The translations under genes and the position numbers were made by a program. Below are positions 25,601 to 40,600 of a DNA stretch of 45,000 nt, piece by piece (within the stretch, counting starts at the first letter, position 1; each line of letters begins with the position of its first letter). Under the pieces are notes generated by a model. That model was not told the DNA's origin. It saw nothing but the letters and a program-made list of their open reading frames with translations, and did not search any database. Origin of the DNA: Phoronis australis (Eukaryota; Phoronida; Phoronidae); NCBI GenBank assembly GCA_002633005.1, contig NMRA01000687.1:30714-75713 (forward strand). The letters run 5' to 3'.

Positions 25601-28600
25601 AAAATTTTTAAACAAAAACTATCATCGAAACTATCCAGTTGTCATTTTGTGGTGTTTCAAATGTTGTTGTCAGCACCAAAAATTTTTCAACATATTGTGT
25701 GATGGTGTCTGTGATACATTTGAAATATTGTCTCCTAAATTGATGCTAACTCACATTCCATCATATGCCATGTTTCAGTGTGGGATATTTCCAACATGTA
25801 AGCTTTTTGATCCTGTGCAAATGAAAGGTTACGATTTTGTTAATCGAATTTTTCATACTTTTCAGTTTGTACTTACTTTTCATTGTATTGCAAAGTTAAG
25901 AAGTGTCTTGGTACTGGTCGTTGTGACTACTTAGTGAAATTGCTGTGATTGAGGGTAAAGATCATTTATTTTCTGAGTAACTCTACTTATCATTACTCCA
26001 GAGCAGACGATAAGCACCATACAAATCACCCTGAAAATAAACAGACAAAGATACATTTCCAATTATGATAGCCATTTTTGACCGGCCTTGATTCTTCAAA
26101 ACTCTTTCTTCCAGCTACCCTGAAAACAAATTTCACTTGCAATCCTTTTTGATGAGGGGGAATTTTGGGTCATTTTCTTGAATTATTTTTGTCCTGTACT
26201 ATGCTTCAGACTTCAACTCCATTGTCATCTCAACTAGGTTCTGCTTATTTGTCATCCACAGATTATAACTACCGTACTACCATTTTGCCATGAGTTTCTC
26301 ATCTGCCTATGCGTATGACCAGATTAGGGGTGCTTTCCTGACGCACAACACTCTTAAGAAATCTTCATTTATGAAGCGAAAATCCCATGCGAAATTTCTC
26401 CCATAATTAAATGACCAAACGCTTCCGTGGCAGCCATTTTGCTTAAAATCTATAGTAGTAAGGCCTCAAGCTCTCTTGCGAAACACGCACCTGTCATGCG
26501 AGTGATTTCGTGTGCTTGTGCCTTATCTTGCTTAAACTCGCAACAAACTTGGTCTGCAACCCAAATCCCTGTTATTTTCACATTCTGAACCGTATAGAAT
26601 CTAAGTAGAGCGAAATGGAACCAACTAGAGGTAAGGGGATTGCTGTTCACCGTGGTTTTGTAGTGCTCGTGATTTTATAATTTTCTGGGAAGCTTGATTT
26701 GCACATCTTAGGTTAAGCATTTCGGGAAAGTATATCTACCCCTGGCCAAATACGCGGCACATAAGTAGCAAATTAAAATTCAAATATCACAAAATGTATG
26801 TGACTCTAATAGCTAAATTTTGAGATAGCCGTGCCATACTGAAACTCACTATACCATCAGATGGCAGGTGGACAGGCGTTCAGCACTACCTAAAGATCCC
26901 ATGTAATGCGGATGAAAGGTTTCAACCTAATAGTAAAAACAGCGTTTCAACACCTTTCCTGCCATCATAATGCTGGGAAATTTTCACTGATGTGCTGTGG
27001 GATGTACTCATGGCTTACGGAAAAGAGCAAACCTCTTAAAATATCCATGGATGAAGGACATCATGTCCCATACATTTTCCACTGTGAACGGGTATCCCAT
27101 TAGGGCGTTTTCCCCGTTGCTCCCAACTTGTTCCATTCTATAGCCCAATTTACAACAAGTTGGGAAGATCACCCCTGTAGGTAGCCAGTATCTTACACAA
27201 CTGATTAACTCCACTCTGGCATTCATGGTTGGAGGGCCAGCTCTCTTTTGTTCTATAATTGCTATAATCTCTGATCAGATCATATCAGCCTGCCTCGGCT
27301 GTGCTGCTAAAAATGAAAGTTAAGTTATAACATATTTGAACATAAATCAAAAGCATTTTTGAATTCCTTGTCAAATGCTGATCACATTTAGTTTTTGAAT
27401 CACCAAAATCACCCAACTATAACAGAAGTTAAGACAATCTGTTCTGCCATGTTTCAGTAACCCTTTGAAGCCTGGGAGATAATTGTGGACATTCACAACA
27501 AAATGTTAGAAGCTCATCAAAAATGAAAAAAAGAGCAATTTTTCAATTATTTTTTCTGAAATTGGTGAAATTTTACTGTACATCCTATCCCTGCACGCGG
27601 TCATTTTTTGGTAAATCATAAAATGTCTTTAGTTAAGTATCAGCTTGGAGGTGACTGCTTCATAGCCAGACTGTTGTGGTTGGTATTTAACTGTTGCTCA
27701 ATATTCTTCTGTGTTGTTTGCAGAATAGCGAGGGAGACACAGCGTTGCACTACGCCTGTCAGTACGGACACACGCAGACTGTAGACGTGTTGCTGCAGGT
27801 AAGTACCTGACCCACATGCTGCACTCAGGTGATATATTGATTTAGCACATTTACCTGTAGTTGTCAGTGGGGAGACATTGCTCATCTTGCCTTTCAGTAG
27901 GGGTTAGGATACACAATCAGGGCCTGATAGGTGTCCAACAATTGTATTTCATATTTCTTCGTTTCAGTAACACAAAAATCGCAGAGAAGAGGGGGAATTT
28001 GTACCTCCAGTACCCAGTTGCATGCAACTGTCAAATAGGGTCTCTACTAAGTTCTCTTAATCTTTTACGTATTTGTGTCGTTCTTTACTCGCAGATGTAA
28101 TATTTTCTATCATTTTAATATCTTTATCATGAACCTGTCTGAATAATGGCATTTTTAAAAATATAACTAAAAACTGAGCCCCTAATTCAATGAAAATAAG
28201 TATGGACTTAGTTCTTAAATTAAATGTGTTGCAGGGAAAGATCCCTATTTGTAATTATACCTTTTTGCTAACAAAAAACGGAAGGACTAAAAAAAATGGG
28301 GTACCACCTTCAGGTCTGTGAAATGTGCGTCTGCGCCTTTTAGTGGACTTTTGTCTTGTTTTCTCGGATTTTTGTTTCTCTGAGGCAGACCTTTTTACCC
28401 ACCTCGCCAAATGGGGCGGCTCATTCGAGCCCCCCGAGCCCCCTCTGAGTGCACACATGAATTCAACGTGGAGTTCTCTCTTGATTTGTGTCGGAGCCAA
28501 AAACTAACTTTGTAATGGGACTCAAACACCATAAGAAAGGACAATGAGAGTTTTCACACGCCCGCAAATACGCAGTAGATTTAGGGAACTTAGCTGAGTC

Positions 28601-31600
28601 CCAGTCTAGGACGGTTTCATGCAACTGGGCACTGGTCTCCAACAGAATCCTCACTGGACATAGCTAACATAGTTACCATTTTGATGGATTCTGGGCTGAG
28701 TTCAATAATCACAATAAGGCTAGTGTGATCCAATGCTTCGCTTGTAATGCATGTCTCACGAAAACTTGTGTGATCTTGCGTCTTCACAAGTGTGCTGGCG
28801 GCCGTCTACAAAGTAGCAGCTATGGCTGTCATTGTGAAAATGGATGAATGGTTGTTAAGAAGTTAATATATAACGGTTAGAGGTGCAAACATTTTAAGTC
28901 TGGTCAGTACGCCATCTGTTGGCCACATCACGTAACCTAATGAATGTAAATCTGAAAACATTTCTGCCCCCAACCGGGGGCTTAAATTCATTTGGTCACG
29001 TGATGTGACCAACAAGTGGCATGCTGACAAGAGTTAAAATGTTTGCAGCTTTAACTATTATGCAACTTCTTAACGATAGCTTAACCAGCTGCTATATTCA
29101 TGTAAACAGTAAAAGTTGAAACTCAGTTTTAAGTAATTTGCCAGCAGCCTTACTAGAGACGAAAACTGGTGAGGCACACGACATTGTTGTCTGTTGTCTA
29201 GTATCATGTAGGAAACTCACTCAAGTTCACGGTATACGTGTCTGTCCTCTGGAATGAATAGTTAGTAGGGAAATTGCCAATCAATATAACTGTGTCACGA
29301 TACAAGAAAACGCCTCAATTTTCTACTTTGTTCGATATTCAATGTCATCAGAGAATATATGCATGCTGTGAGTTTGAGCAAGTTTGCATCGTAACCATGG
29401 CAATTCTCCAATTATTTCGCACAAATTGTTGTTCTGGTCTGTTTTTCAAAGGCTGATTACTTTGCCATAAATTGTGAAAGCTTCACCAAACGTTGTTCTA
29501 CACTGTACTAACCACACAGTTACAGACTAAAATGTTCTTAATCTGTACTTTTGTGAAGAAATTTGACAAAATAGAATTTCACTTGTCGGCCAAATTTTTT
29601 GCTAAAGATGTGAAGAGTTACCGATAATGAACAGATAACACTATCGTATACTTAGCCAGCTTTTAGTAGATGGTTACTAAAAGCTTCGGCCAAGTATGGT
29701 AAAATCTCACCAATTTAGGCCACAAAATGGGAGACAAGTGGAATTTTATTCTTAAATTTTTTATAAATTCTAATTTTTCGATAAAAAACATGTAGCGCCA
29801 TATTAATGTTCATGTTTAAACTTTAACTGTTGTATCACAACTATCAATATTGTGAAAAACGACAAGCATTGATTTCACAACAATGTTAGAAGCCATTGAA
29901 AGATGACAAAAACATAGTTTTTGCAATTATTTTTGTTTGAAATTAGTGAGGTTTTACCGTGCTCAATAAGACAGCAAAATATTGTGTAATCAGTAAACTG
30001 ATTACAGTTGTTCTGTGTTTATCAGACCAACGTGTTTCATCACTACCTGGTGATGTCATTGAGCCGTCAATGTCTGCCTGTTAAGTAGACTTCACTTTAG
30101 CTGCGCAATATACAAATTAATCCTCATTTGACTAAGGTTAATACAATCAAGTTATCAAAAGGCATCTGAGAGATCTAATTGAAAGACTATTACTTCTGGT
30201 TAGTTAGTATTGTACAAATTAGCAATATTTATCTTTGATGAGCCAGATAAAGCCATTAATATTCATGGCTTCTAAATTATAAGTTGCGACAATGTAATTT
30301 TGCCTGAGCTTGACTCTCTCGATGGTAAGTTAAATTACACATCTCACCAAAATGTGATTATTTCTCTCTTATGGTAATATTAAATAATTCTTCGCTTTCA
30401 TCCAGGTCAATGAGCCATTTTTCGGGATAACATACACGTGAAAATTAATGAGGTGGAATTATTACGATTACATCCACTATATGGTAATTCTCAACATATT
30501 TTGCACAAAAATAATTGCCAAAATTGTCATTGTTACAGTTGTCTGAGGCTGATTATCTGGCTGCAAGCCATGGAAATAAAATTATGTTGTTTTATGACAT
30601 CTACACAGTACAAACCAGGCTAATAATTGACTTACATTTTCTTAACATTTACTTTTGTAGAAGAATTTGGCAAAATATAATTTCACTTGTCGGCCATCTT
30701 GCATGCTGTATAGGTGAAGAATTGCTGTAGTAGCTTTTCATTGCTTTTTCATTTGGTCACTCAGTCAGTCTACAGTTTAAGTAATTAGAAGGTAATTTGC
30801 ATCTAATGATTTTTTACTTCATATTTAACACATTCATGGATTATTAAATGAATGCAGAAACACCGATGTTTGATATTTTGATTTAGTCACACACTCATCA
30901 AGAGGGATAATTTCAAAAAACAACAAAATGATATAATTATAATTAAAATACTATTAAATGCACTAGATTAGAATAGGCATAGCTTTTCCTTCAACTAAGG
31001 TGGAACTGTTAGGATTTATTACTGATGAGGCTTACAAAATAAAAGTATCTAGTGGCACTTTTGTGATTTGTATTGTTATGAGACAGTGGAAAAATTGTTG
31101 ATTTGATCTCATTCTGTATCTTGGAAACAAGCGTGTAATAACAATTCAATTTCTGAATGTTTTTTGCAATGTGTTTACAATGAAGATTGGATTTTTTTCT
31201 CTGTTGTGCCAGTTCCTTGTGTCTATTTTACAAAATTCTCGTACAAAATAGCCAAGCAATAAAACAAATAATTATTTATAGGTATAATATATTCCTGTCC
31301 ATGGGTTATTGCGAGTTTAAACCACTTACTGATTCCTAGTTTAAACTGAGTATTTTATAACTCCATACATCAAAGCTTTCATCCATCACATATTTTCCAT
31401 TAAACAACAATTTCCATCGTAAACTCTGCTCTAAAAGTGCAACTTAACATCTCATTTCCTACATCTTCTACAATCATCAATCAAAGAATAGCTCTTGTCT
31501 GCTGCCAACTACATCAAATCATGTGCTTCATCAAAAGGGTGATAATTATGGAACTACAACTGACATAAATACGCATCCGAGCAATTTCTTAAAATCATCG

Positions 31601-34600
31601 GATTTCCTATCACATGACTTCTCTGTCATTAGCTCTTTTTCAGACGCGGTCTATGATAATTCGTTACCTATTTGGTACACAACATGGCGGACAAGTGAAA
31701 TTTTAATTTGTCAAATTTCTCAACAAACTTTGGCAATTATATTTGTGCAAAATAATGAAGAATTACCTTATTGATGCACCAACTAATATTGTCATTTGAT
31801 CCTAGTTTCCATGATACCTTGTGTCTGACCAAATTCTTGTTTTCTAATCTTTTATTTCAATTTTGCCTTTGATTGTTATTCCCAAATTGGTCAAGGTACC
31901 CCGTATGGCTGTTCTTTTTACTTGAAGGTGTTTGTGCGACTCTTTTAAGTTATGACATCCACTCAACCAGAATGTGGTTCTCAACCGCTGTAGGGAGAGG
32001 ATGTGGCACAACACATTCAAAATCAGGTCATTAAAAATGGGTACCCTGAAGGCCAGACTATGTCGACCTTCCCAACTCCCCATAAAGCCAAATTTAACCT
32101 GCCCATTACAATACCACTTGAGATTGACAGCTGAAGAGACAAAATACCCACAATTCCAGCCTCTTCAGTGTGAGAGCTCCGTGTGTTTTTTGTTTTACGA
32201 AATGAATTTAATGGCTTTGCATATTTAACTGAATATTAAAACATAGTTATTGCCGGTCCCTATAACAATATCCGCTTCAAAACAGAAAAACAAAATTAAT
32301 AGCTCTACATAGATTTTTCTATTAGCCCTCAAAGCCTTAATGCCACGCTGCTTGACAAACCTGATTTGTTGACTCTACCTGTGATGAGCCATTCTGCCTT
32401 ATGTACTTGAGTTTATAGTGTCACAATTTTGCATGTTCGTTGATAAAAAGCAGGCAGGTTTTGTCCAATTACTGTAAACATTCTAGACGAGGCAAATATG
32501 CTAGAAATATTTTAACTTGTGTTTTGCGAGTTTGGCTAATAAGACAATACAAAATGATCTGTTAATGTATGTGTTAGATACCTTAATGTCTCGCATATAG
32601 AAAACAAAAATAATTGAAGCTGGATTTTGCCATTTAGCTGCCCAAAAATGAAAATTGAATTAAACCCTTCACAAGATCAGTCCCATAATATTCTTTATGG
32701 TGTTAGGATTCCATTTCAGTTACCACCAAGAATATCAAAACCATCAGTAGTCCAAAAAAACGGTTAGGATTTTATTGGGTTCAGACCAGCCCTAAAGTTG
32801 GAAGAAATGGAACCCTATCGTGGAAAGGAATATTATGAAAACCGATTTTATGAGAGTAAAAGGCCTAATTTGAATTTCGTTTCCGTGTCAACTAAATTAA
32901 ATGATGTGTTAGCAGAGCGTGTTACTTCCAGAATCGTGCAGACCTGAGACTGAGAAACAAGCGAAACGAGTCTCCCCTGGATCTGGCTGCCCAGTACGGA
33001 CATCTGGGGAGTGTGAAACTGGTGTTGCTGCACGACGGCTCTGTTGTCAAGGAGATCACTCAGTCGCATTCGCCACTCCACCTGGCGGCCAGAAACGGTC
33101 ACAAGTCAATTGTTAAGGAGCTGATTGATGCCGGATTTGACATAAATACCACGGTAACGCAACCTAATGGTAGTAGCTGTTGTTTTTGATGCTTTGGGAT
33201 TTCAACCGGCTCTAACACCCGTGTTCCATCCATGAAGTGACCTGTAATTGAGGTCACTACTTATCGCTATAAATTGGTCTTTTTCAAGTTAAAACTATTT
33301 GTCTTGTTCCTTTCTCTGATCAGAAATGATATCCAGATTAATTTTTGCAAATAGCTGACAGTTCGTTATCTCTTGAGCCTATGCTTTGCGCATAACATGA
33401 CATGCCGTGACAAGTCATATTGTATAGGAATGATTACATGACGTGCTGTGACAAGTCATCTTGTGTAGCAATGACCAACTACCAGTGAGTTCTTTCAAAA
33501 CCACGAAATCACTCCTAATTTTTCTCAAGAACAGTTTGAGACCAATTTCATAACGGTAAGTGGTCTAAATAAAAAATTGGTGTTACGATTATGGAACATG
33601 CTGGTTACAGCAGCATTGAACGCGTACTTTCTGTCAAAAAACAGTTTGGATTTAGACCATTTACAATTAAATACCCTCTTGTTCCTTTCTTAGTTTACAA
33701 TTGATCTCTGGGCTCGGGAAGAACTGACAATTCGTCATTTCTTCATAACAAGTTCATTATATTTTATTGGGCTTGTTATGAAGAAATAACAAACTAACAG
33801 TTCTTTCGAAGCCCTGAAATCGCCTCCAGTTTGACTATAGGTCGATTTGGTACTGATGTTCCAATAGAAAGTGGTTTAAGTTGAAAGTTGTCTTTTGTTA
33901 TTCAAGATGGGTCTATGTCTCCTTTAAGCGATCGGTACAATGTAGATTTTTTATGTTATGCCCAGAATTAAGTCATTGGTGACACAAGACTACTTATCTG
34001 AACTTTAAATTTGTCTATTGTATTTTTTTTATTGTCATAAGCATATTAACCTTGCTCTATTTGAATTATTTAGGACAATGTATTGTGGGCAGTTGCAAAT
34101 ACTCTGTCCTTTATCGCAAGTCAAATGTATGTGTATCGTTTGATTGCACTGTAAGCCTTATAGTATTCGAAAAAGGTTTTACTCTTTGACATTTAACTTC
34201 TAAATTCAATGTCAACATTTGCTATTTTTTAATTACTATATTTTCAGTCATTGTCAAAGGCCTAACAAACTTTTTATATTGTTCTAAATCTGGAAAATAT
34301 ACTGCTGTTTTATACGTAATAACTGTACTCAGTGCCTACATTATTCTCATGCTTAAAGCTTTATTGTTTCATATTTTCCAGACAGAAACGGGTTCAGCAT
34401 TACATGAAGCTGTGTTGTATGGAAAACACGAAGTGATTAAGGTGTTGCTTCGACACGGTAAGCATGTGTGCGTGCGTGCGGGCGTGTGTTGATGATTGCG
34501 GTTAGGAATACAGGGTAAGTCAAAAGCACTGTATGCACGTCAGCCGTAATGGGCTTCATAATGCGTGTACGTCCTAGATGGTGTTAATTCAGCGATAAAC

Positions 34601-37600
34601 GTTTCAACTCTCACTATCAAAGTCTGTGGCATTAGACGATCTTATTGCAGACTGAGCTATTTTGCTAATCCCCACAATCCGTAGACTTTCATTAGATTGA
34701 TTGATCTCGTGTGGTAAGAATTTAATGAATTTTGTGCATGTTTACACTTTATTCTACCTACAAAATGTGAATATGTATCCTCAGGTTGTATCACCTCACA
34801 GTTCTTGCATGGAATTTATACTCTGTTGTGGTAGCTTTAGTTTTTGTTTGTGTTTTGCTATAGTCAATGTCATTTGGGCCTGATTTGCTAGTACTTCGTG
34901 TTGAGACAAGGGGAAATTAAAAAAAAAATTAAATAAAAACCCCTTTCCTCGAAGGACACGTGATTGTCCATAGCTGTGATGTTATTGATATTACCCACAC
35001 ATGACGTACTGGTATGAAGTCTGACCAAACAATCTCCAAATTTGTGCGCACGTGAAAAAGAGATCCTATTCAGAAATGTTTTTTAAGAAAATCACACAAA
35101 CACACTGTCGAAAGCAGAATTATGAAGTCACTGGTCCCTACACATTGCAGTCGTAAGCGCAACGGTTACTGTCTTGTAATTCTTTCCCTATGGCGTTTGC
35201 AAAATAGAAAGACACCGGAAAACTTTGGCAATGAAGAAGCTATTTCATGCCAGTTGCGTGTGTTTCAAGGATACATGCTGAAACCACTAGATGTATTTAC
35301 GTTAAAATTGCGCTCCTTGCTTTTCTGTTTGAAAAAATTCAAACTTCTGATAGAGTATTCAGTCACTGAAATTCTTGATAATTATATTTTGGTCTGGCCT
35401 ATGGTGTTAGCAAAATGAACCCCTGCAAGGTCCATCTTATTGAAAGGCATACCTTGTCCAAGTGTGGACTTAGTGTCAAACAAACAATTTATTCTCAAAG
35501 ATTGTCACAGCTAAACAAATTTGTTACCAACTTCCCATTGCTCTATATGATAAAACTGTGTGTAGTTGCCAATGTTGACAAAATGGAAGTCTCATTTGTT
35601 AACAAAGCTCGTATACTAGGTTTTCACTAGTGGCAAAAATGATAGCAGTTTTTCAGTTGTGAAAATCTGAGCTAGCCAAGGGTGTGTTACTTTCAAATTG
35701 AGAATTGGGTGTTGAAGCACGTTCACTTTCGCCTGCGAATTTATGAATGCAACTATAAACAACGTGCGGTCAGGCTAGCAAAAACACCAGCTGTTTGGAG
35801 TAATTTAAAGCAACAATGAAAATGACCGTTGCAGCTATTAACTACGTTTTCTTCACAGAATGGTGTAGTGAACAGTATAGCAGTTTAGCCAGCACCTCAG
35901 TGGGTATTAACATAGCTATAAGTCCGCCTTCTGTCACGAAAAAACAACTTTTGTCATAGACCACTAACCATGGTGAAATGGGTCTCAAATTGAAGCTATA
36001 AATCTTAAACTGGCATGGAAATATGAATAATACAAATTTTAAACGGGCATGAAATATAGATTGCAAACATTTATAAATCAGGTAAGCACGTCTTACTTAA
36101 TATATTCATTAGGTCACGTAATGTGGCCAAGAGGTGGCATGCTGACCGGACTTATAAATGTTCACAAAATTGTTCCTTTAGTCAAAATAGATGTAATTTC
36201 TGGGTTTTGGAAGAAATGACAGTTTGTTATTGGTTGAGATCAGGCTCTACAAGTTGACTCGTTGCGGCGTGTCATTTTATTTGCCGAATATGATCTTTAG
36301 CTATAACAAACTGTCATTTCTTTGAAAGACTATGGAACAGGTTGAGACCAATTCTTAAGTGTTAAGTGGTTTAAACCAAAAGTTAGTTTCTTTGACAGAC
36401 TGCGGGTTTGTAGCCAGCTTGAATGTTTTGTTGTTATATGTTGTATGTTACTATATGTTGTTATGTTACCTGGCTTTAAGTGTTGTAAGTTTAGCATGCT
36501 TTGAATCTGCAGAAATCGACGCTGAACTGACTGACCGTGATGGCCACACAGCTGTGCATAATTCAGAACAGCACAAATCCGAGAGGAGTCTTGAAATAAA
36601 ACGACTCGTCGAAGGTAAAAGTTGATTTGCAGACCGTGTTGACTTTCGACTATCTGCAGATAATGTGCCAACCATGCCAACAAGAATCAAAAAATCCTTA
36701 ATGGGTTAGCAAAATGTAACATTAATGTACCTGTAAAAATCGCTTATTGTTCAAAATCAGCTCTGATGAATGGCCGTTGTGATAATAAAATAGTTAAAAT
36801 TATTTTATTATCACGATGTCCCCTGATAACGGTTAACTAACTGCTGCTGCTGAATTTTGAGACTGTTTTTTGTTATTTGGACATGGAGGGTAGCTTAACA
36901 AACTGTGATTGTTTGCCATCCAAACTTTTATGCGTCACGTGATTATCAAGTAATGTCATGTCATACTATCTCCAGGTGGGATTGTTTCTGTCATCTGTAG
37001 TAACCATCGTTGTCCGCCAGGTGGAGCTAGGTATCAATATCAAGCTGGGTAACTTGGTAACTCTTCACTGATTTAGCTCACACTATGGAACAAAAGAAGG
37101 ATTTTACTTTGTGGAATTAACAACAAAAATAAATGTCAAAAAGTACTAATCTTCACAACTAGCATGCTTTGAATAGTAGTCATATGGAGCAGTGTGGACA
37201 AAATTTTGGGTAAAGTAGCCAGTCTTTGAAGAATAACAAGTAAAATTTTAGATACAATGGTCGGCCTTTGCAGAAAACGAAATTTTGGCCAGATTTCAAA
37301 ATTGTTGAACAAAATGATGCATCCAAGGCTAGTTAAGGACTGGAAAATGTGCATCCGTCAAGTGAAACGTGGGGGCCGGCAACCGCACAAAACGAAGGAG
37401 CCATTTCATAAATATGACTAAGCGTGGTTCACTTGTCCAACTACTGGAGCCTGGGACAAAAGTTCATTTTCCTTGTTCTTAGGTGCATGACATCAGGCTC
37501 ATTAATTTTGTTCGCCCGAGGAGTGCATAATAAATTGAACGTTGTACCTTCAGTTTAAAGTTTTGTCGTTTTCGCAAAATGAAATCAATATTTGAACACT

Positions 37601-40600
37601 GCTTGGCATATTCTATTTTTGTGAGAAATAGGATGTGAAGATTTACCATATCCATGTATTACTCAGGTTGTTCTCACTCTAACTAATTTGGTGTTTATTT
37701 TGTTGTTCTGGACCATTACTTCTTCACTCTAAGGGACCTATATTAAAGTGCTCTGCTTTGGAACGGTGAAAATTAATTATTTTGCTCAAGGTCGCAGCTT
37801 GTACTAAACTTCAGAAATAGGCAATATTGGCCATTCTGAATCCAAGACTTACAATTAAAGACATAGGATCAGTCATCTCGATGTTATTCACTATGGGGAT
37901 GCATTGAAATTTTGTGTTGGTGGCTATTTTTTGTTCAATGATTTTACGAACTGCAAAGTTTATTTTATTTCAGATAATAAGACCCAGTGGCCGATATTTG
38001 ATAAATAACTGAATGCAAAAATTGCCCACGACCCAATCTTCTGAATGAAGAATCAAATTCAACCTTCTCTTGAATTTTGGTGTCCCAAATTTTATAGGTT
38101 GCCAAACTGGAGAATGTTTACTGTAGTAATGGCAGCACCCATTAGTTAGAGCATGAACAAAAGCTAACCAATGGCCATCCTTGTTTACAACAGACTGCAG
38201 CCTCTGTGCCTGATTTCAAGCTTTTGAATACACAAATATACATACTGGCCTTCCTTATTTACATAATATCTCTGGGTGTGGACATAACAGCTGTGATTTT
38301 GTCTATGTTTATCTGTTTTGTGTGGAAATTGTTAATTAATTACAATAGCGTACTTTAATGTCTCGTATGTTTGGTAGATGAAGTAAGGTATTTAACTGTG
38401 TTTTTCTGTGACGTACAAATAACACTGCTTTTATTAGTAGTACTGAGCAAAACATTTTTTCAAATGAACTCTTGTGGAGCAATCTGTGTGGTTTCTGATC
38501 AAAGATGGATATCAAATGTCAGTCACTCACGAGGTGTGAATTTTTACTTACCTGAGTTTTGAAATCAAAGCGTGGTTTTGTGCGGGACACACTTTGCTTA
38601 TTTACCATATCGTGATATGAAAGAGTATGTATTTTAGAATCTCTCCCTCTTGCCGCTGTTTATGTTTCATGCTGCTACAATTATGAAGTAATGTGCTTTC
38701 TTTGTGAAATTTGTTAACTCAAGCGTTTTGTGTGTAGGTGTACATGCGCCTCTACTTCACTTATGAGTGCAAATGGCTGTCACTTATGTTTGCGCATATT
38801 TTAATTTCAGCGTTTTTGTCCATTCTTAGTTGTTTTCTATTATTGCATTTCAAATATCTCCCATACGGTTTCAAATCTGGACAAAGGTCTTTTCCAAGTC
38901 TATTGAGATTAGCGTTCTTGCGATCTTTTGTTAGAGCTCACTGAGTCATAATACCCAGTAAGACCAATTATGTAGTCTAGTTACGTCCCTTGGTCAACAA
39001 AACAGAAACGATGACGTCATTTTTGGGTGCCATTTATCGCAGTCTAACTTTTCACTGGGAATTCAATTTCAGAAGTCAAACAGATTGAAAAATGATCAGT
39101 TTTATACCCCAATAGTTCAGCCTGTATTTTACTTCCCTAAAATCATCGCTAATGCGGTAATTGCCCTGCTCCACACAAAAGAAGCTGGATCAGGGTTCCT
39201 GATATTGAAGGACTTTATCTACGGCGATCTGTGTACAAATCTGTAGTGATGGTACGGGCCAAGTTTCTGATAAGTAGATGATAATACATAGTACGCAAGA
39301 ACATTCTGTCGGTTTTGTAATGGATAAGGAATTTGCTCCTCGGTTTTATTCACGTGTTTAGCAACGGCGTGGACCTATAATTCTGGATATAGGCACAGCT
39401 CAACATGTAGGAGCGTGGGCCTAAATATGTGGCATATAGAAATATTTGTCGTGTTTGTTTCCTGTTATGAGATTTATTGTTTTGCGCTGTTTTAGTTAAG
39501 ATGAGAATTTTGCATTGCACTTACACTCTCCGACATTGTCGAAGAAAGTGCATTTTTATTTTATGTCCTCGCATTCGTGCCAATTCAAAATGCTTGTCAC
39601 ATGGACTAATTTTCTATGAAAATTACTTAAGACAGAAATTTGGTCCTACACTCCCACTTCCCAATTGCTGAAAAAAGTTTAGACAAGTCCAGTAATTAAA
39701 AGTTAATTACAGTCAGGAAATCCTTGAAATCATCTCAGTTTCTAACAGCTATGTGCGTATTCTCAGAATCTTTGGACTTTTAGACAAGTGAGATTTAATT
39801 ACTTTGTACAAACAATCATGTGGAACATAAGAGCAAATTTCTGACTTAAGTCTAAAAGTCTGACCTCTTAATGAGGCAGACCCCAGGTGTCGTGACTGTT
39901 ATGTTTTGCTCATTTTCGTTCACATCCTCCTCACCAGAATATATTGCTCAGAAGAGAATCCCGATCCTTGACCGTATGACAATGGGCCAGCAGCTGTTGG
40001 ACTCCTACGATCTTCCGTCACCATTGAAACCCACACCAGCAGATTGGACACTGGCCGCAGACACCAATGGAAAGACTGGAGAACATGGGGACGCAGAAGG
40101 GTAAGATATCGCAACATGACATCACCTATGTACAGTACAAGCCAAACGTATGGCAGGCAAAATTCCCGGGAATTCCCTGTCATGACCGCTGGGTGGAAGT
40201 CGGAGTAGTCTCTCCTGATGTCCGAGAATGAAAGGGAATGAACAGGAAAGTTTAAAAGTAAGGTGGCTAATTAATTCAGGAATCAAAATTTTGTCAGCAC
40301 TACAGTTGTTACCTAACATTTTAGCTGTTTGAAGAATTAGCTGTCATAGCTGTTTGATGGCTTCTGTCTTGTACTGTACACAGTATTGTTACAATAACCA
40401 GTATGTAGGCCAACAGCAGGGGGAGCCACTCTCCATGAGTGTTGAGAGCTGCTCGGTTCAGACAACACAGCTTAAACTGATTCACTGATGCATGTATTTC
40501 TGATGATTTTGGGGTGTTTGAGAGCATGTGCACTAATTGTTTATTTTTCACAAATATTATGCCACTGTTTTTCAAGAGCTACTATGCATATCATGATTGC

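Noticed and set aside
28255-28500. 81-codon Lys/Arg-rich minus-strand open frame in intron 4
   Set aside because: No domain, no splice signals and an unsupported start; the local GC rise may reflect a repeat.
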